Shown here in pieces: positions 1 through 5,111 of a stretch of DNA of 5,111 nt. A program made the position numbers and the translations under genes. This DNA comes from Candidatus Onthoplasma faecigallinarum. Its GTDB lineage: Bacteria; Bacillota; Clostridia; Christensenellales; UBA1242. Location: assembly GCA_018715225.1 (NCBI GenBank), contig DVMB01000061.1:1-5111 (forward strand), written 5' to 3'. The notes under the pieces are model-generated. The model made no database searches. It was not told the origin of the DNA and was given only the letters and a program-made list of their open reading frames with translations. How positions within the stretch are numbered: position 1 is the stretch's first letter; each line of letters starts with the position of its first letter.

Positions 1-128
1 AAAAATAAAAAAATATAAAAAAATTAAAATTTTATTTATTAAATTCAATAAAATTAATGAAATAACAAAATTAAAAAATAATAAAAACAAAAAATAATAT
101 AATAACAGATAAAAAAATTAATAAAAAT
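1..128. other. A-rich noncoding tract downstream of the operon
   Basis: By direct count this stretch has 88 A, 34 T and only 6 G or C. No open reading frame with a ribosome binding site, no RNA gene and no convincing promoter is visible. The plus strand is strongly A-biased and carries several runs of five to seven A. It is most simply the intergenic spacer between the aspS terminator and whatever lies to the left. Confidence 0.75.
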
Positions 129-158
129 AAAAATGGGTAAATTTAACACCCATTTTTT
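129..158 (-). terminator. Intrinsic terminator of the gatCAB-aspS operon
   Basis: A perfect 10-bp inverted repeat (129-138 with 148-157) encloses a 9-nt loop. Read on the minus strand the core is ATGGGT/ACCCAT flanked by A and T runs, so the transcript ends its stem in a U run and continues into ATTTTTAT. It begins about 10 nt after the aspS stop, as expected for a rho-independent terminator. Because the stem is bordered by A on one side and T on the other, it could also stop transcription coming from the left on the plus strand. Confidence 0.88.
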
Positions 159-168
159 ATTTCGATTT

Positions 169-1902
169 TTATTGTCTCAATTTTATATGCAATTCTCTTA
201 GTTGAGTTTCTCCTACCTCAATAGGTCCACCCATCAATAGATCTTGAGCTTTGCTGTTCATAGGGAATGGTACAACATCTCTAATATTTGTAATGCCCAA
301 CATGAGCATCATCAATCTTTCAAACCCTGGAGCGACACCTGCGTGTGGTGGAGCACCATAAGTGAATGCGGTATATAGAGCACCAAAACGTTTTTCGACC
401 TCTTCTTTTCCATATCCTACGATTTCAAATAATTTAACCATCGTGTCTGTGTCTGTGTTTCTTACAGCACCGGAAGCACACTCATATCCGTTGGCAACTA
501 GGTCGTATTGATAGGCGACAACGTCCAAAGGATCCATCTCTGTCAGTGCTTTCATGCCACCCTTCGGCATATTGAATGGGTTGTGGCAAAATTCAATTTT
601 TCCTTCGTCGCTAAGCTCGAACATAGGGAAATCTACGATCCAACAAAATTCAATTCTAGACTTGTCAATGATGTCCAATTTTTCTCCAACCTGAGTTCGC
701 AACAACCCAGCCAATTTATAACATTTCTTTTTGTTAGCGTCCGCTATGACGAATATGTCATCGCCAATTTTTGCTTTTGTTGCTTCGATTAAATCTTTAC
801 ATTCTTTTTCTGTGATGAATTTGACGATTGGGCCTTTCAGCGAACCGTCTTCCTGAACTCGTACCCAAGCAAGACCTTCTGCACCTTGCTCGATTAGATA
901 GGCTTGTAATTTATCATAGAAACTTCTTGGCTGACTTCCAGCGTTGATAGAAAATCCTTCAATAGTTTTGTCTTTGAATCCCACGAAAGTGGTGTTTTTG
1001 AACACTTCATGAAGATCACACATAACTATAGGGTTTCTTAGATCAGGTTTGTCAGTTCCGTACTTGATCATGGCATCTTTGAAAGGTATGCATTGGAAAG
1101 GACCTTTATTAAATGGGAATTTACTAAATTTTGAGAAAATTCTATCTATCAAATTTTCAACGACTTTATGCACATCTTCTTGAGTGGCAAAACTCATTTC
1201 GCAGTCAATTTGATAAAAGTCGCCAGCCAGTCTATCTGCACGTGGGTCTTCATCCCTAAAACATGGTGCTATTTGGAAATACTTATCCAGTCCACCACAC
1301 ATCAAAAGTTGTTTAAATTGCTGTGGTGCTTGAGGTAGGGCATAGAATTTACCTTTGTGCACACGGCTAGGAACCAGGTAGTCCCTTGCTCCCTCTGGAC
1401 TAGGAACGGTAAGTATTGGAGTGTTTACTTCTACAAAACCCATTTCACGCATACAAGTCCTCACTTCATACGAAAGGTCCGCACGCATTTTGATTATTTC
1501 TTGCATCTTTTCATTTCTTAGATCGAGATATCTGTGTCTCAAGCGCAACTCTTCGTTTACCTTCATGCTGTCTTCCACTTCAAAAGGAAGGATGTTGCGT
1601 GCTTTTGAAAGGACGTGCAATTCTTCTATTTCTACTTCAATCTTTCCAGATTTCATTTTTGGATTGAAGTTGTATTCATCTCGCATTACAACTTTACCTT
1701 TGATGCTGATGACACTTTCTCTAGTGAGAGAGGTGAGAAGACTGTCATCATGAGTGGTAAGTTGAACCAAGCCATATTTATCTCTTAGGTCAATGAAAAC
1801 AATTCCACCATGATCTCTCATCGTGTTTACCCAGCCAGCCAGTTCTACTGTTTGACCGACGTGTCTTTCATCTACTTCTCCACAAGTCATTGTTCTATAC
1901 AT
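169..1902 (-). CDS. aspS: Aspartyl-tRNA synthetase, bacterial type, possibly non-discriminating (Asp/Asn)
   Basis: A class II synthetase that activates aspartate with ATP and attaches it to tRNA(Asp), and to tRNA(Asn) if non-discriminating. Its 577 aa are typical of the bacterial type. Seen in order: N-terminal OB-fold anticodon domain (about 1-105) with GWVNTMRDHGG and FIDLRD; motif 1 region (about 156-171, with TPIL); the loop ARDYLVPSRVHKGKFYALPQ (172-191); motif 2 with FRDED (215-219) and QIDCE (231-235); a GAD insertion domain (about 295-415); motif 3 PPHAGVAPGFERL (518-530) with the invariant Arg529. His31 matches the residue implicated in tRNA(Asn) acceptance in Pseudomonas aeruginosa AspRS, but Asn78 and Met83 align with discriminating E. 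coli Asn82 and Met87. The ATG sits 6 nt after AGGAG and 9 nt after gatB; the next Met (residue 5) lacks equal support. Position behind gatCAB suggests a role in Asn-tRNA(Asn) synthesis. Substrate specificity is inferred, not shown. Confidence 0.96.
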   Translation of the reverse strand: MYRTMTCGEVDERHVGQTVELAGWVNTMRDHGGIVFIDLRDKYGLVQLTTHDDSLLTSLTRESVISIKGKVVMRDEYNFNPKMKSGKIEVEIEELHVLSKARNILPFEVEDSMKVNEELRLRHRYLDLRNEKMQEIIKMRADLSYEVRTCMREMGFVEVNTPILTVPSPEGARDYLVPSRVHKGKFYALPQAPQQFKQLLMCGGLDKYFQIAPCFRDEDPRADRLAGDFYQIDCEMSFATQEDVHKVVENLIDRIFSKFSKFPFNKGPFQCIPFKDAMIKYGTDKPDLRNPIVMCDLHEVFKNTTFVGFKDKTIEGFSINAGSQPRSFYDKLQAYLIEQGAEGLAWVRVQEDGSLKGPIVKFITEKECKDLIEATKAKIGDDIFVIADANKKKCYKLAGLLRTQVGEKLDIIDKSRIEFCWIVDFPMFELSDEGKIEFCHNPFNMPKGGMKALTEMDPLDVVAYQYDLVANGYECASGAVRNTDTDTMVKLFEIVGYGKEEVEKRFGALYTAFTYGAPPHAGVAPGFERLMMLMLGITNIRDVVPFPMNSKAQDLLMGGPIEVGETQLRELHIKLRQ

Positions 1903-1908
1903 AATTTT

Positions 1909-1914
1909 CTCCTA
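1909..1914 (-). promoter_or_regulatory. aspS ribosome binding site overlapping the gatB stop
   Basis: TAGGAG lies 6 nt before the aspS ATG and includes the gatB TAG stop. It supports residue 1 rather than the in-frame Met at residue 5 as the start of AspRS. Confidence 0.85.
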
Positions 1915-3339
1915 TTTATTTACAATTTCTTTAATTTTGGACATTACATCGCCTGCATTGGCTTTACCTCTAGTCTCTTTCATGACCTGACCAACTAAAT
2001 AATTTAAAATCTTAGGGTCATTTTCAGTTAAATACTGTTGTACCACAGCAGGATTATTATTTACCACATTTTTTACTATGTTGTCAAGTGCGTTGTTGTC
2101 AATATCGATGATGAGATTCAGTCTTTTTGCCTCTTGTTCTGCGTGGAGGTCTGTTCCCCATATCTTTGACAACACATCTTTTGCACTCAGTCTGTTAATT
2201 TTCTTGTCATCAACATTTTTCATGAGCCAGACTAGGTCTGCCTTGTCGATAAGGATAGGTCCGGCACCAGTTTCCGTCTTTATTCTCGCCATGATTTCGG
2301 TGGTGAGCCAGTTGCACACGGTCTTAGGTTGTCTATACAATTCAATACATTCATTATAATAATCACAGACATGTTTGAATTGGAGCAGGACATCGGCGTC
2401 ATATTCGCTTAGACCATATTCTTCTGTGTATATCTTTTTCAATTCAGCAGGTAGTTTTGGCATGGTTGATTTGATTTTTTCAATCTCGGCATCGCTGATG
2501 TTTACGGCAAGCAGGTCTGGGTCAGGGAAATATCTATAATCTTGGCTGTTTTCCTTTGTCCTTAGGGTAAAATTGATACCTTTATCGTCGTCCCATTTCC
2601 TTGTCTCTTGTTCTATTTTTCCACCATCATCGAGAATTTCTTTTTGTCTTTCTATCTCGTATTGTATTGCACGGTAGACTGACTTAAATCCCATGATGTT
2701 TTTCATCTCAACTTTTGTGCCATAGACTGGGCTACCTTTTGGCTTGAGCGAGACATTCACATCAGCACGCATCTGTCCCTTTTCAATCAAGCAGTCTGCG
2801 ACACCTGCATATATATAGATTTGTCTCAATTTTTCAAGAAATTCTATAGCTTCATCAGCAGTCTCTATATGAGGTTCTTGCAAAGCGTCTGTAACTAATT
2901 CTATCAATGGCACGCCGCCTCTGTTGTAATCTATCAAGGTGTTGCCGTCGTTGCTGTGTACCAATTTGCCAGCATCTTCTTCCAAATGAATCCTATTGAT
3001 AGGAATATCTTTTTCTCCCACACGTAGATGACCATTTATACAAATAGGTTTGACGAGTTGAGAAATTTGATATGCTTTCGCAAGGTCGGGATAAAAATAA
3101 TTTTTTCTTTCAAATATCGCCGTGCGGTTGATGTCAAAACCTAATGCCAACCCTGCACGAATAGTTTGTTCTACCGCCTTCTTGTTCAAAACTGGCAAGG
3201 CTCCAGGTAGTCCAACGCATACTGGACAGCAGTTTGTGTTGGGTTCAACTCCACTTTCATTTTTGCAGGAGCAGAAGCATTTGGTATTCGTCTTCAATTC
3301 AGCATGTACTTCTAATCCTATAACAACATCGTATTCCAT
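1912..3339 (-). CDS. gatB: Asp-tRNA(Asn)/Glu-tRNA(Gln) amidotransferase subunit B
   Basis: GatB binds the misacylated tRNA, uses ATP to phosphorylate the side-chain carboxylate of Glu or Asp on the tRNA, and replaces it with ammonia supplied by GatA. The protein is 475 aa, the normal full length. Seen in order: VVIGLEVHAEL (5-15); a cysteine cluster with C23-x-C25 and CPVC (38-41), the zinc-site type of GatB; KNYFYPDLAKAYQISQ (79-94); HLEEDAGK (118-125); DYNRGGVPLIE (137-147); MRADVNVSL (190-198); ETRKWD (245-250); DYRYFPDPDL (267-276). The C-terminal YqeY-like tail domain carries YLVGQVMKETRGKAN (447-461). The start is fixed by TAAGGAG lying inside the end of gatA, with 8 nt between AGGAG and ATG. 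Its TAG stop forms part of the aspS ribosome binding site (TAGGAG). The PET112/GatB family call is certain; whether Asp-tRNA or Glu-tRNA is the main substrate cannot be read from this subunit. Confidence 0.98.
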   Translation of the reverse strand: MEYDVVIGLEVHAELKTNTKCFCSCKNESGVEPNTNCCPVCVGLPGALPVLNKKAVEQTIRAGLALGFDINRTAIFERKNYFYPDLAKAYQISQLVKPICINGHLRVGEKDIPINRIHLEEDAGKLVHSNDGNTLIDYNRGGVPLIELVTDALQEPHIETADEAIEFLEKLRQIYIYAGVADCLIEKGQMRADVNVSLKPKGSPVYGTKVEMKNIMGFKSVYRAIQYEIERQKEILDDGGKIEQETRKWDDDKGINFTLRTKENSQDYRYFPDPDLLAVNISDAEIEKIKSTMPKLPAELKKIYTEEYGLSEYDADVLLQFKHVCDYYNECIELYRQPKTVCNWLTTEIMARIKTETGAGPILIDKADLVWLMKNVDDKKINRLSAKDVLSKIWGTDLHAEQEAKRLNLIIDIDNNALDNIVKNVVNNNPAVVQQYLTENDPKILNYLVGQVMKETRGKANAGDVMSKIKEIVNK

Positions 3340-4760
3340 TATTTTATCTCCTTATTGCGTTCAATAAATTTGGCAATTTGATACAACTCTTTTTCCTTAA
3401 AATGAGGGGCAAGCAATTGCATACCAATTGGTAAACCTGTGCTTCCCGATCCAAACGGGATAGAGATAGAAGGTAGTCCAGTGATGTTCGCACTCACTGT
3501 GAAGATATCCTCTTTGTATGCGTCCACTGGGTCGGTTTTAGAGCCAAGTTTGAAAGCTTCGCCCTTAGCGGTAGGCATGAGTATAATATCGCAATCTTTG
3601 AAGGCTGATAAAAATTCGTCTCGCAATTTTGCTTGCAGGGAGCGAGCTTTGTTGTAATACGCATCAAAATATCCGCTGGATAAAACATAATTTCCAAGCA
3701 TAATTCTGCGTTTTACCTCGTCCCCGAAGCCTTCAGTCCTCGAATATTTGTATATTTCATCTATATTTTTTGCTTTTTCGCTTCTTCTAGAATATTTAAC
3801 GCCGTCGAAACGTGCCAAGTTGCTGGTGGCTTCAGCTGGGGCAATGATGTAATATATTGGCAGAACGAGTTCCATGTTGTTTATGTCTAGATTCACAATT
3901 TTTGCTCCATTGTCAGTCAAAAACTGCTTCGCTAAATTATATAATTTTTCACTCTCCAAGCCTTTAAGCATATTTTCGACAGAAGGTATTACACCCACTC
4001 TTAGCCCGGCGATTGAATTTATTTGATCTTTTAAATATTCAACTATTGGCTCATTCGCAGATGTTTCGTCATGGTTATCCTGACCGGATAAAACCTCTAG
4101 AAGTAGGGCATTGTCCTCAATATTCTTGGTTATAGGACCCACTTGGTCTAGCGAACTAGCAAAAGCAATCACGCCATATCTAGAAACTCGCCCATAGGTT
4201 GGCTTTATCCCAACTACACCGCAATATGAACTCGGCTGTCTAATCGAACCGCCAGTGTCCGTTCCTAGAGCGGCAGCGCATAGATTGGCAGCAACAGCAG
4301 CAGCACTGCCTCCAGATGATCCACCTGGGACTCGAGTGTTGTCGTGCGGGTTAAGGGTTTTGCCATAATAACTGGTCTCAGTTCCGCTTCCCATTGCGAA
4401 TTCGTCCATGTTGGTCCTACCTAAAATGATCGCTCCCTCATCTATCAATTTTTGAGCAACGGTTGAAGTGTATTCAGCCACATAGTCTTTTAAAAATAAT
4501 GAACCTGCACTGCAATGTTTGCCTTTAACTAAGATGTTATCTTTTAGTAGGATTGGCACCCCTGCCAATTTGCCTCTATATCCATGTCTAATTTTTTCGT
4601 CCATAAGTTTAGCAGAATCAATTGCATCGTCGAAGATCTCTATGACGGCGTTTATTTTGCTCTTTTTTATTTCGTCAATATAAGCCTTTGTGATTTGCTC
4701 GCTGGTAAGCTCATTAGATAAAATTTTTTCTCTTATTTCAATTACTCCTAGTTCAATCAT
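3339..4760 (-). CDS. gatA: Asp-tRNA(Asn)/Glu-tRNA(Gln) amidotransferase subunit A (amidase)
   Basis: GatA is the glutaminase subunit: it hydrolyses glutamine and passes ammonia through a channel to GatB, which amidates the misacylated tRNA. The protein is 473 aa, slightly under the usual 485 or so, and looks intact. It belongs to the amidase signature family. The Ser-cisSer-Lys triad is visible as Lys73 (in LLKDN), Ser148 (in PGGSSGGS) and Ser172 (in DTGGSIRQP); the spacings of 75 and 24 residues match those I recall for Staphylococcus aureus GatA (K79/S154/S178). Other family landmarks are GRTNMDEFAMGS (114-125), GVVGIKPTYGRVSRYG (181-196), RRIMLGNYVLSSGY (351-364) and the C-terminal ITGLPSISIP segment (426-435). 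The ATG follows AAGGAG by 5 nt. Its TAA stop overlaps the gatB start by one base (TAATG), implying coupled translation. A stand-alone amidase is excluded by the gatC/gatB context. Confidence 0.98.
   Translation of the reverse strand: MIELGVIEIREKILSNELTSEQITKAYIDEIKKSKINAVIEIFDDAIDSAKLMDEKIRHGYRGKLAGVPILLKDNILVKGKHCSAGSLFLKDYVAEYTSTVAQKLIDEGAIILGRTNMDEFAMGSGTETSYYGKTLNPHDNTRVPGGSSGGSAAAVAANLCAAALGTDTGGSIRQPSSYCGVVGIKPTYGRVSRYGVIAFASSLDQVGPITKNIEDNALLLEVLSGQDNHDETSANEPIVEYLKDQINSIAGLRVGVIPSVENMLKGLESEKLYNLAKQFLTDNGAKIVNLDINNMELVLPIYYIIAPAEATSNLARFDGVKYSRRSEKAKNIDEIYKYSRTEGFGDEVKRRIMLGNYVLSSGYFDAYYNKARSLQAKLRDEFLSAFKDCDIILMPTAKGEAFKLGSKTDPVDAYKEDIFTVSANITGLPSISIPFGSGSTGLPIGMQLLAPHFKEKELYQIAKFIERNKEIK
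3348..3354 (-). promoter_or_regulatory. gatB ribosome binding site inside the gatA 3' end
   Basis: TAAGGAG lies within the last codons of gatA with 8 nt between AGGAG and the gatB ATG. Together with the one-base TAATG overlap of the gatA stop and gatB start, it fixes the gatB start and suggests translational coupling. Confidence 0.85.
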
Positions 4761-4765
4761 ATATG

Positions 4766-4771
4766 CTCCTT
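4766..4771 (-). promoter_or_regulatory. gatA ribosome binding site overlapping the gatC stop
   Basis: AAGGAG lies 5 nt before the gatA ATG and shares bases with the gatC TAA stop (TAAGGAG). Ribosomes ending gatC finish on top of this site, which favours coupled, balanced synthesis of the GatC and GatA subunits. Confidence 0.85.
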
Positions 4772-5048
4772 AATCCATAATTCTTGGGACGGAGAAACAG
4801 CCTTTTCTTTTCATTGGGGCGTTTGATATTACTTCGTCCTGACTTAAACTTGGTTGTGGTTGGTCCTCTCTCAAGTCCTTCATGTCAATAGACTTAATAA
4901 AAGACTTGTTTTCACATTCAGCATTTTGAATTTGTGAAGCAAAATCAATCATTGAATTGATATCTTTCAAAATCTTTTTCCTAGCCTCATCACTAAATTC
5001 CAAGCGAGACAAATCTTCCAAATGTTTTAATTCTTCTAAAGAAATCAT
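4770..5048 (-). CDS. gatC: Asp-tRNA(Asn)/Glu-tRNA(Gln) amidotransferase subunit C
   Basis: GatC is the small scaffold subunit of GatCAB. It wraps around GatA and bridges it to GatB in the cytoplasm, and has no catalytic role itself. The protein is 92 aa, close to the usual 95 or so. Seen in the sequence: an N-terminal helical part with the family pattern LEDLSRLEFS (residues 10-19), then DINSMIDFASQI (29-40), the LRED motif (59-62), NAP (76-78), and the family's C-terminal pattern ending F-S-V-P-R-I-M-D. The ATG start is supported by AGGAG 5 nt upstream. It is the first gene of the operon and ends 9 nt before gatA, with its TAA stop inside the gatA ribosome binding site (TAAGGAG). The leader hairpin just upstream may control the whole operon. 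GatC proteins diverge strongly, but the motif order and the gatA neighbour make the call secure. Confidence 0.96.
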   Translation of the reverse strand: MISLEELKHLEDLSRLEFSDEARKKILKDINSMIDFASQIQNAECENKSFIKSIDMKDLREDQPQPSLSQDEVISNAPMKRKGCFSVPRIMD

Positions 5049-5053
5049 ATCTA

Positions 5054-5058
5054 CTCCT
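5054..5058 (-). promoter_or_regulatory. gatC ribosome binding site
   Basis: AGGAG on the minus strand lies 5 nt before the gatC ATG and directly abuts the U tract of the leader hairpin. Formation or read-through of that hairpin therefore decides whether this site is transcribed at all. Confidence 0.85.
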
Positions 5059-5088
5059 AAATAAAAACATCAAGGCGTGCACCTTGAT
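5059..5088 (-). terminator. Terminator-like hairpin directly before gatC (probable attenuator)
   Basis: On the minus strand, ATCAAGG (5088-5082) and CCTTGAT (5075-5069) form a 7-bp stem around a 6-nt loop (TGCACG). The run GTTTTTATTT follows at 5068-5059, which fits an intrinsic terminator. The U tract ends exactly where the gatC ribosome binding site begins. I see no promoter between hairpin and gene, so operon transcripts probably start upstream and must pass this site. It may be a leader attenuator (for example the terminator of a T-box leader) or just the end of an upstream gene with read-through. On the plus strand the following T run is weaker, so minus-strand action is favoured. Confidence 0.6.
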
Positions 5089-5111
5089 TGTTTTGTGGCA
5101 AAAGGTACACA
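5076..5111 (-). promoter_or_regulatory. Alternative helix that would compete with the leader hairpin
   Basis: In the minus-strand RNA, GUGUACCUU (5110-5102) can pair with AAGGUGCAC (5085-5077): nine consecutive pairs, one of them G-U, around a 16-nt loop. A further U-G pair is possible between 5111 and 5076. This helix uses the 5' arm and loop of the terminator stem, so both cannot form together, which is the layout of an antiterminator/terminator switch. The visible part does not contain a T-box consensus with its UGGN bulge, and the 5' part of any leader lies beyond the window. Regulation is inference. Confidence 0.4.

Noticed and set aside
508..792. Plus-strand open frame inside aspS (94 codons)
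   Set aside because: It lies entirely antisense to well-conserved AspRS coding sequence, its translation shows no recognisable motif, and nothing marks it as a separate gene.
1421..1753. Plus-strand open frame inside aspS (110 codons)
   Set aside because: Antisense shadow of the AspRS anticodon and motif 1 regions; the Ser/Leu/Arg-rich product is typical of reverse-frame translation.
1888..1890. Alternative aspS start at the Met at residue 5
   Set aside because: The upstream ATG has an ideal 6-nt spacing from AGGAG, and it places His31 in register with Pseudomonas AspRS numbering.
1810..1998. Plus-strand open frame spanning the aspS/gatB junction
   Set aside because: It overlaps the conserved ends of two real genes and its hydrophobic look comes from reverse-translated AT-rich sequence.
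3494..3697. Minus-strand frame inside gatA (67 codons)
   Set aside because: Out-of-frame reading within intact gatA; no frameshift is needed to explain GatA, which is full length with all motifs.
5073..5101. A promoter before gatC based on TTGCCA at 5101-5096 (minus strand)
   Set aside because: TTGCCA resembles a -35 box, but at 17-18 bp spacing the -10 position reads ACGCCT or CGCCTT, and the T-rich TTTTAT lies too far away.
5059..5111. A confirmed T-box riboswitch
   Set aside because: Only the last 60 or so nt of any leader are in view and no T-box consensus with a UGGN bulge is visible, so only a generic attenuator-like hairpin is annotated.

Overview
This window holds one compact, complete operon on the minus strand for tRNA-dependent amidation. 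In transcription order it reads gatC, gatA, gatB, aspS. The first three genes encode the heterotrimeric Glu-tRNA(Gln)/Asp-tRNA(Asn) amidotransferase GatCAB. The last encodes a bacterial-type aspartyl-tRNA synthetase. No gene on the plus strand can be supported.

Organism: the window suggests a low-GC Gram-positive-like bacterium (Clostridia or a related lineage). Every gene has a strong AGGAG-type ribosome binding site 5 to 8 nt before its ATG. The noncoding DNA is extremely AT-rich, stops are TAA (three genes) and TAG (gatB), and the standard genetic code fits, with conserved Trp residues read from TGG. This placement is inference; no marker in the window fixes the taxon.

Layout, right to left (direction of transcription): 5059-5111 is the end of a leader, or of an upstream intergenic region, with a terminator-like hairpin directly abutting the gatC ribosome binding site and an alternative helix that would compete with it. 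gatC (4770-5048), gatA (3339-4760), gatB (1912-3339) and aspS (169-1902) follow with junctions of +9 nt, a 1-nt TAATG overlap, and +9 nt. A clear intrinsic terminator lies at 129-158, just after aspS. Positions 1-128 are A-rich noncoding DNA with only 6 G/C bases.

How the genes work together: if AspRS is non-discriminating, it charges tRNA(Asn) with Asp, and GatCAB then converts Asp-tRNA(Asn) to Asn-tRNA(Asn). GatB binds tRNA and activates the acyl group, GatA releases ammonia from glutamine, and GatC ties the two together. GatCAB can equally convert Glu-tRNA(Gln) made by a GluRS encoded elsewhere. The AspRS has His31, a residue tied to non-discrimination, but other anticodon-domain positions look like the discriminating type, so its specificity is open. 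The most interesting point is the probable attenuation control in front of gatC, because the equivalent Clostridium operon is known to be T-box controlled.
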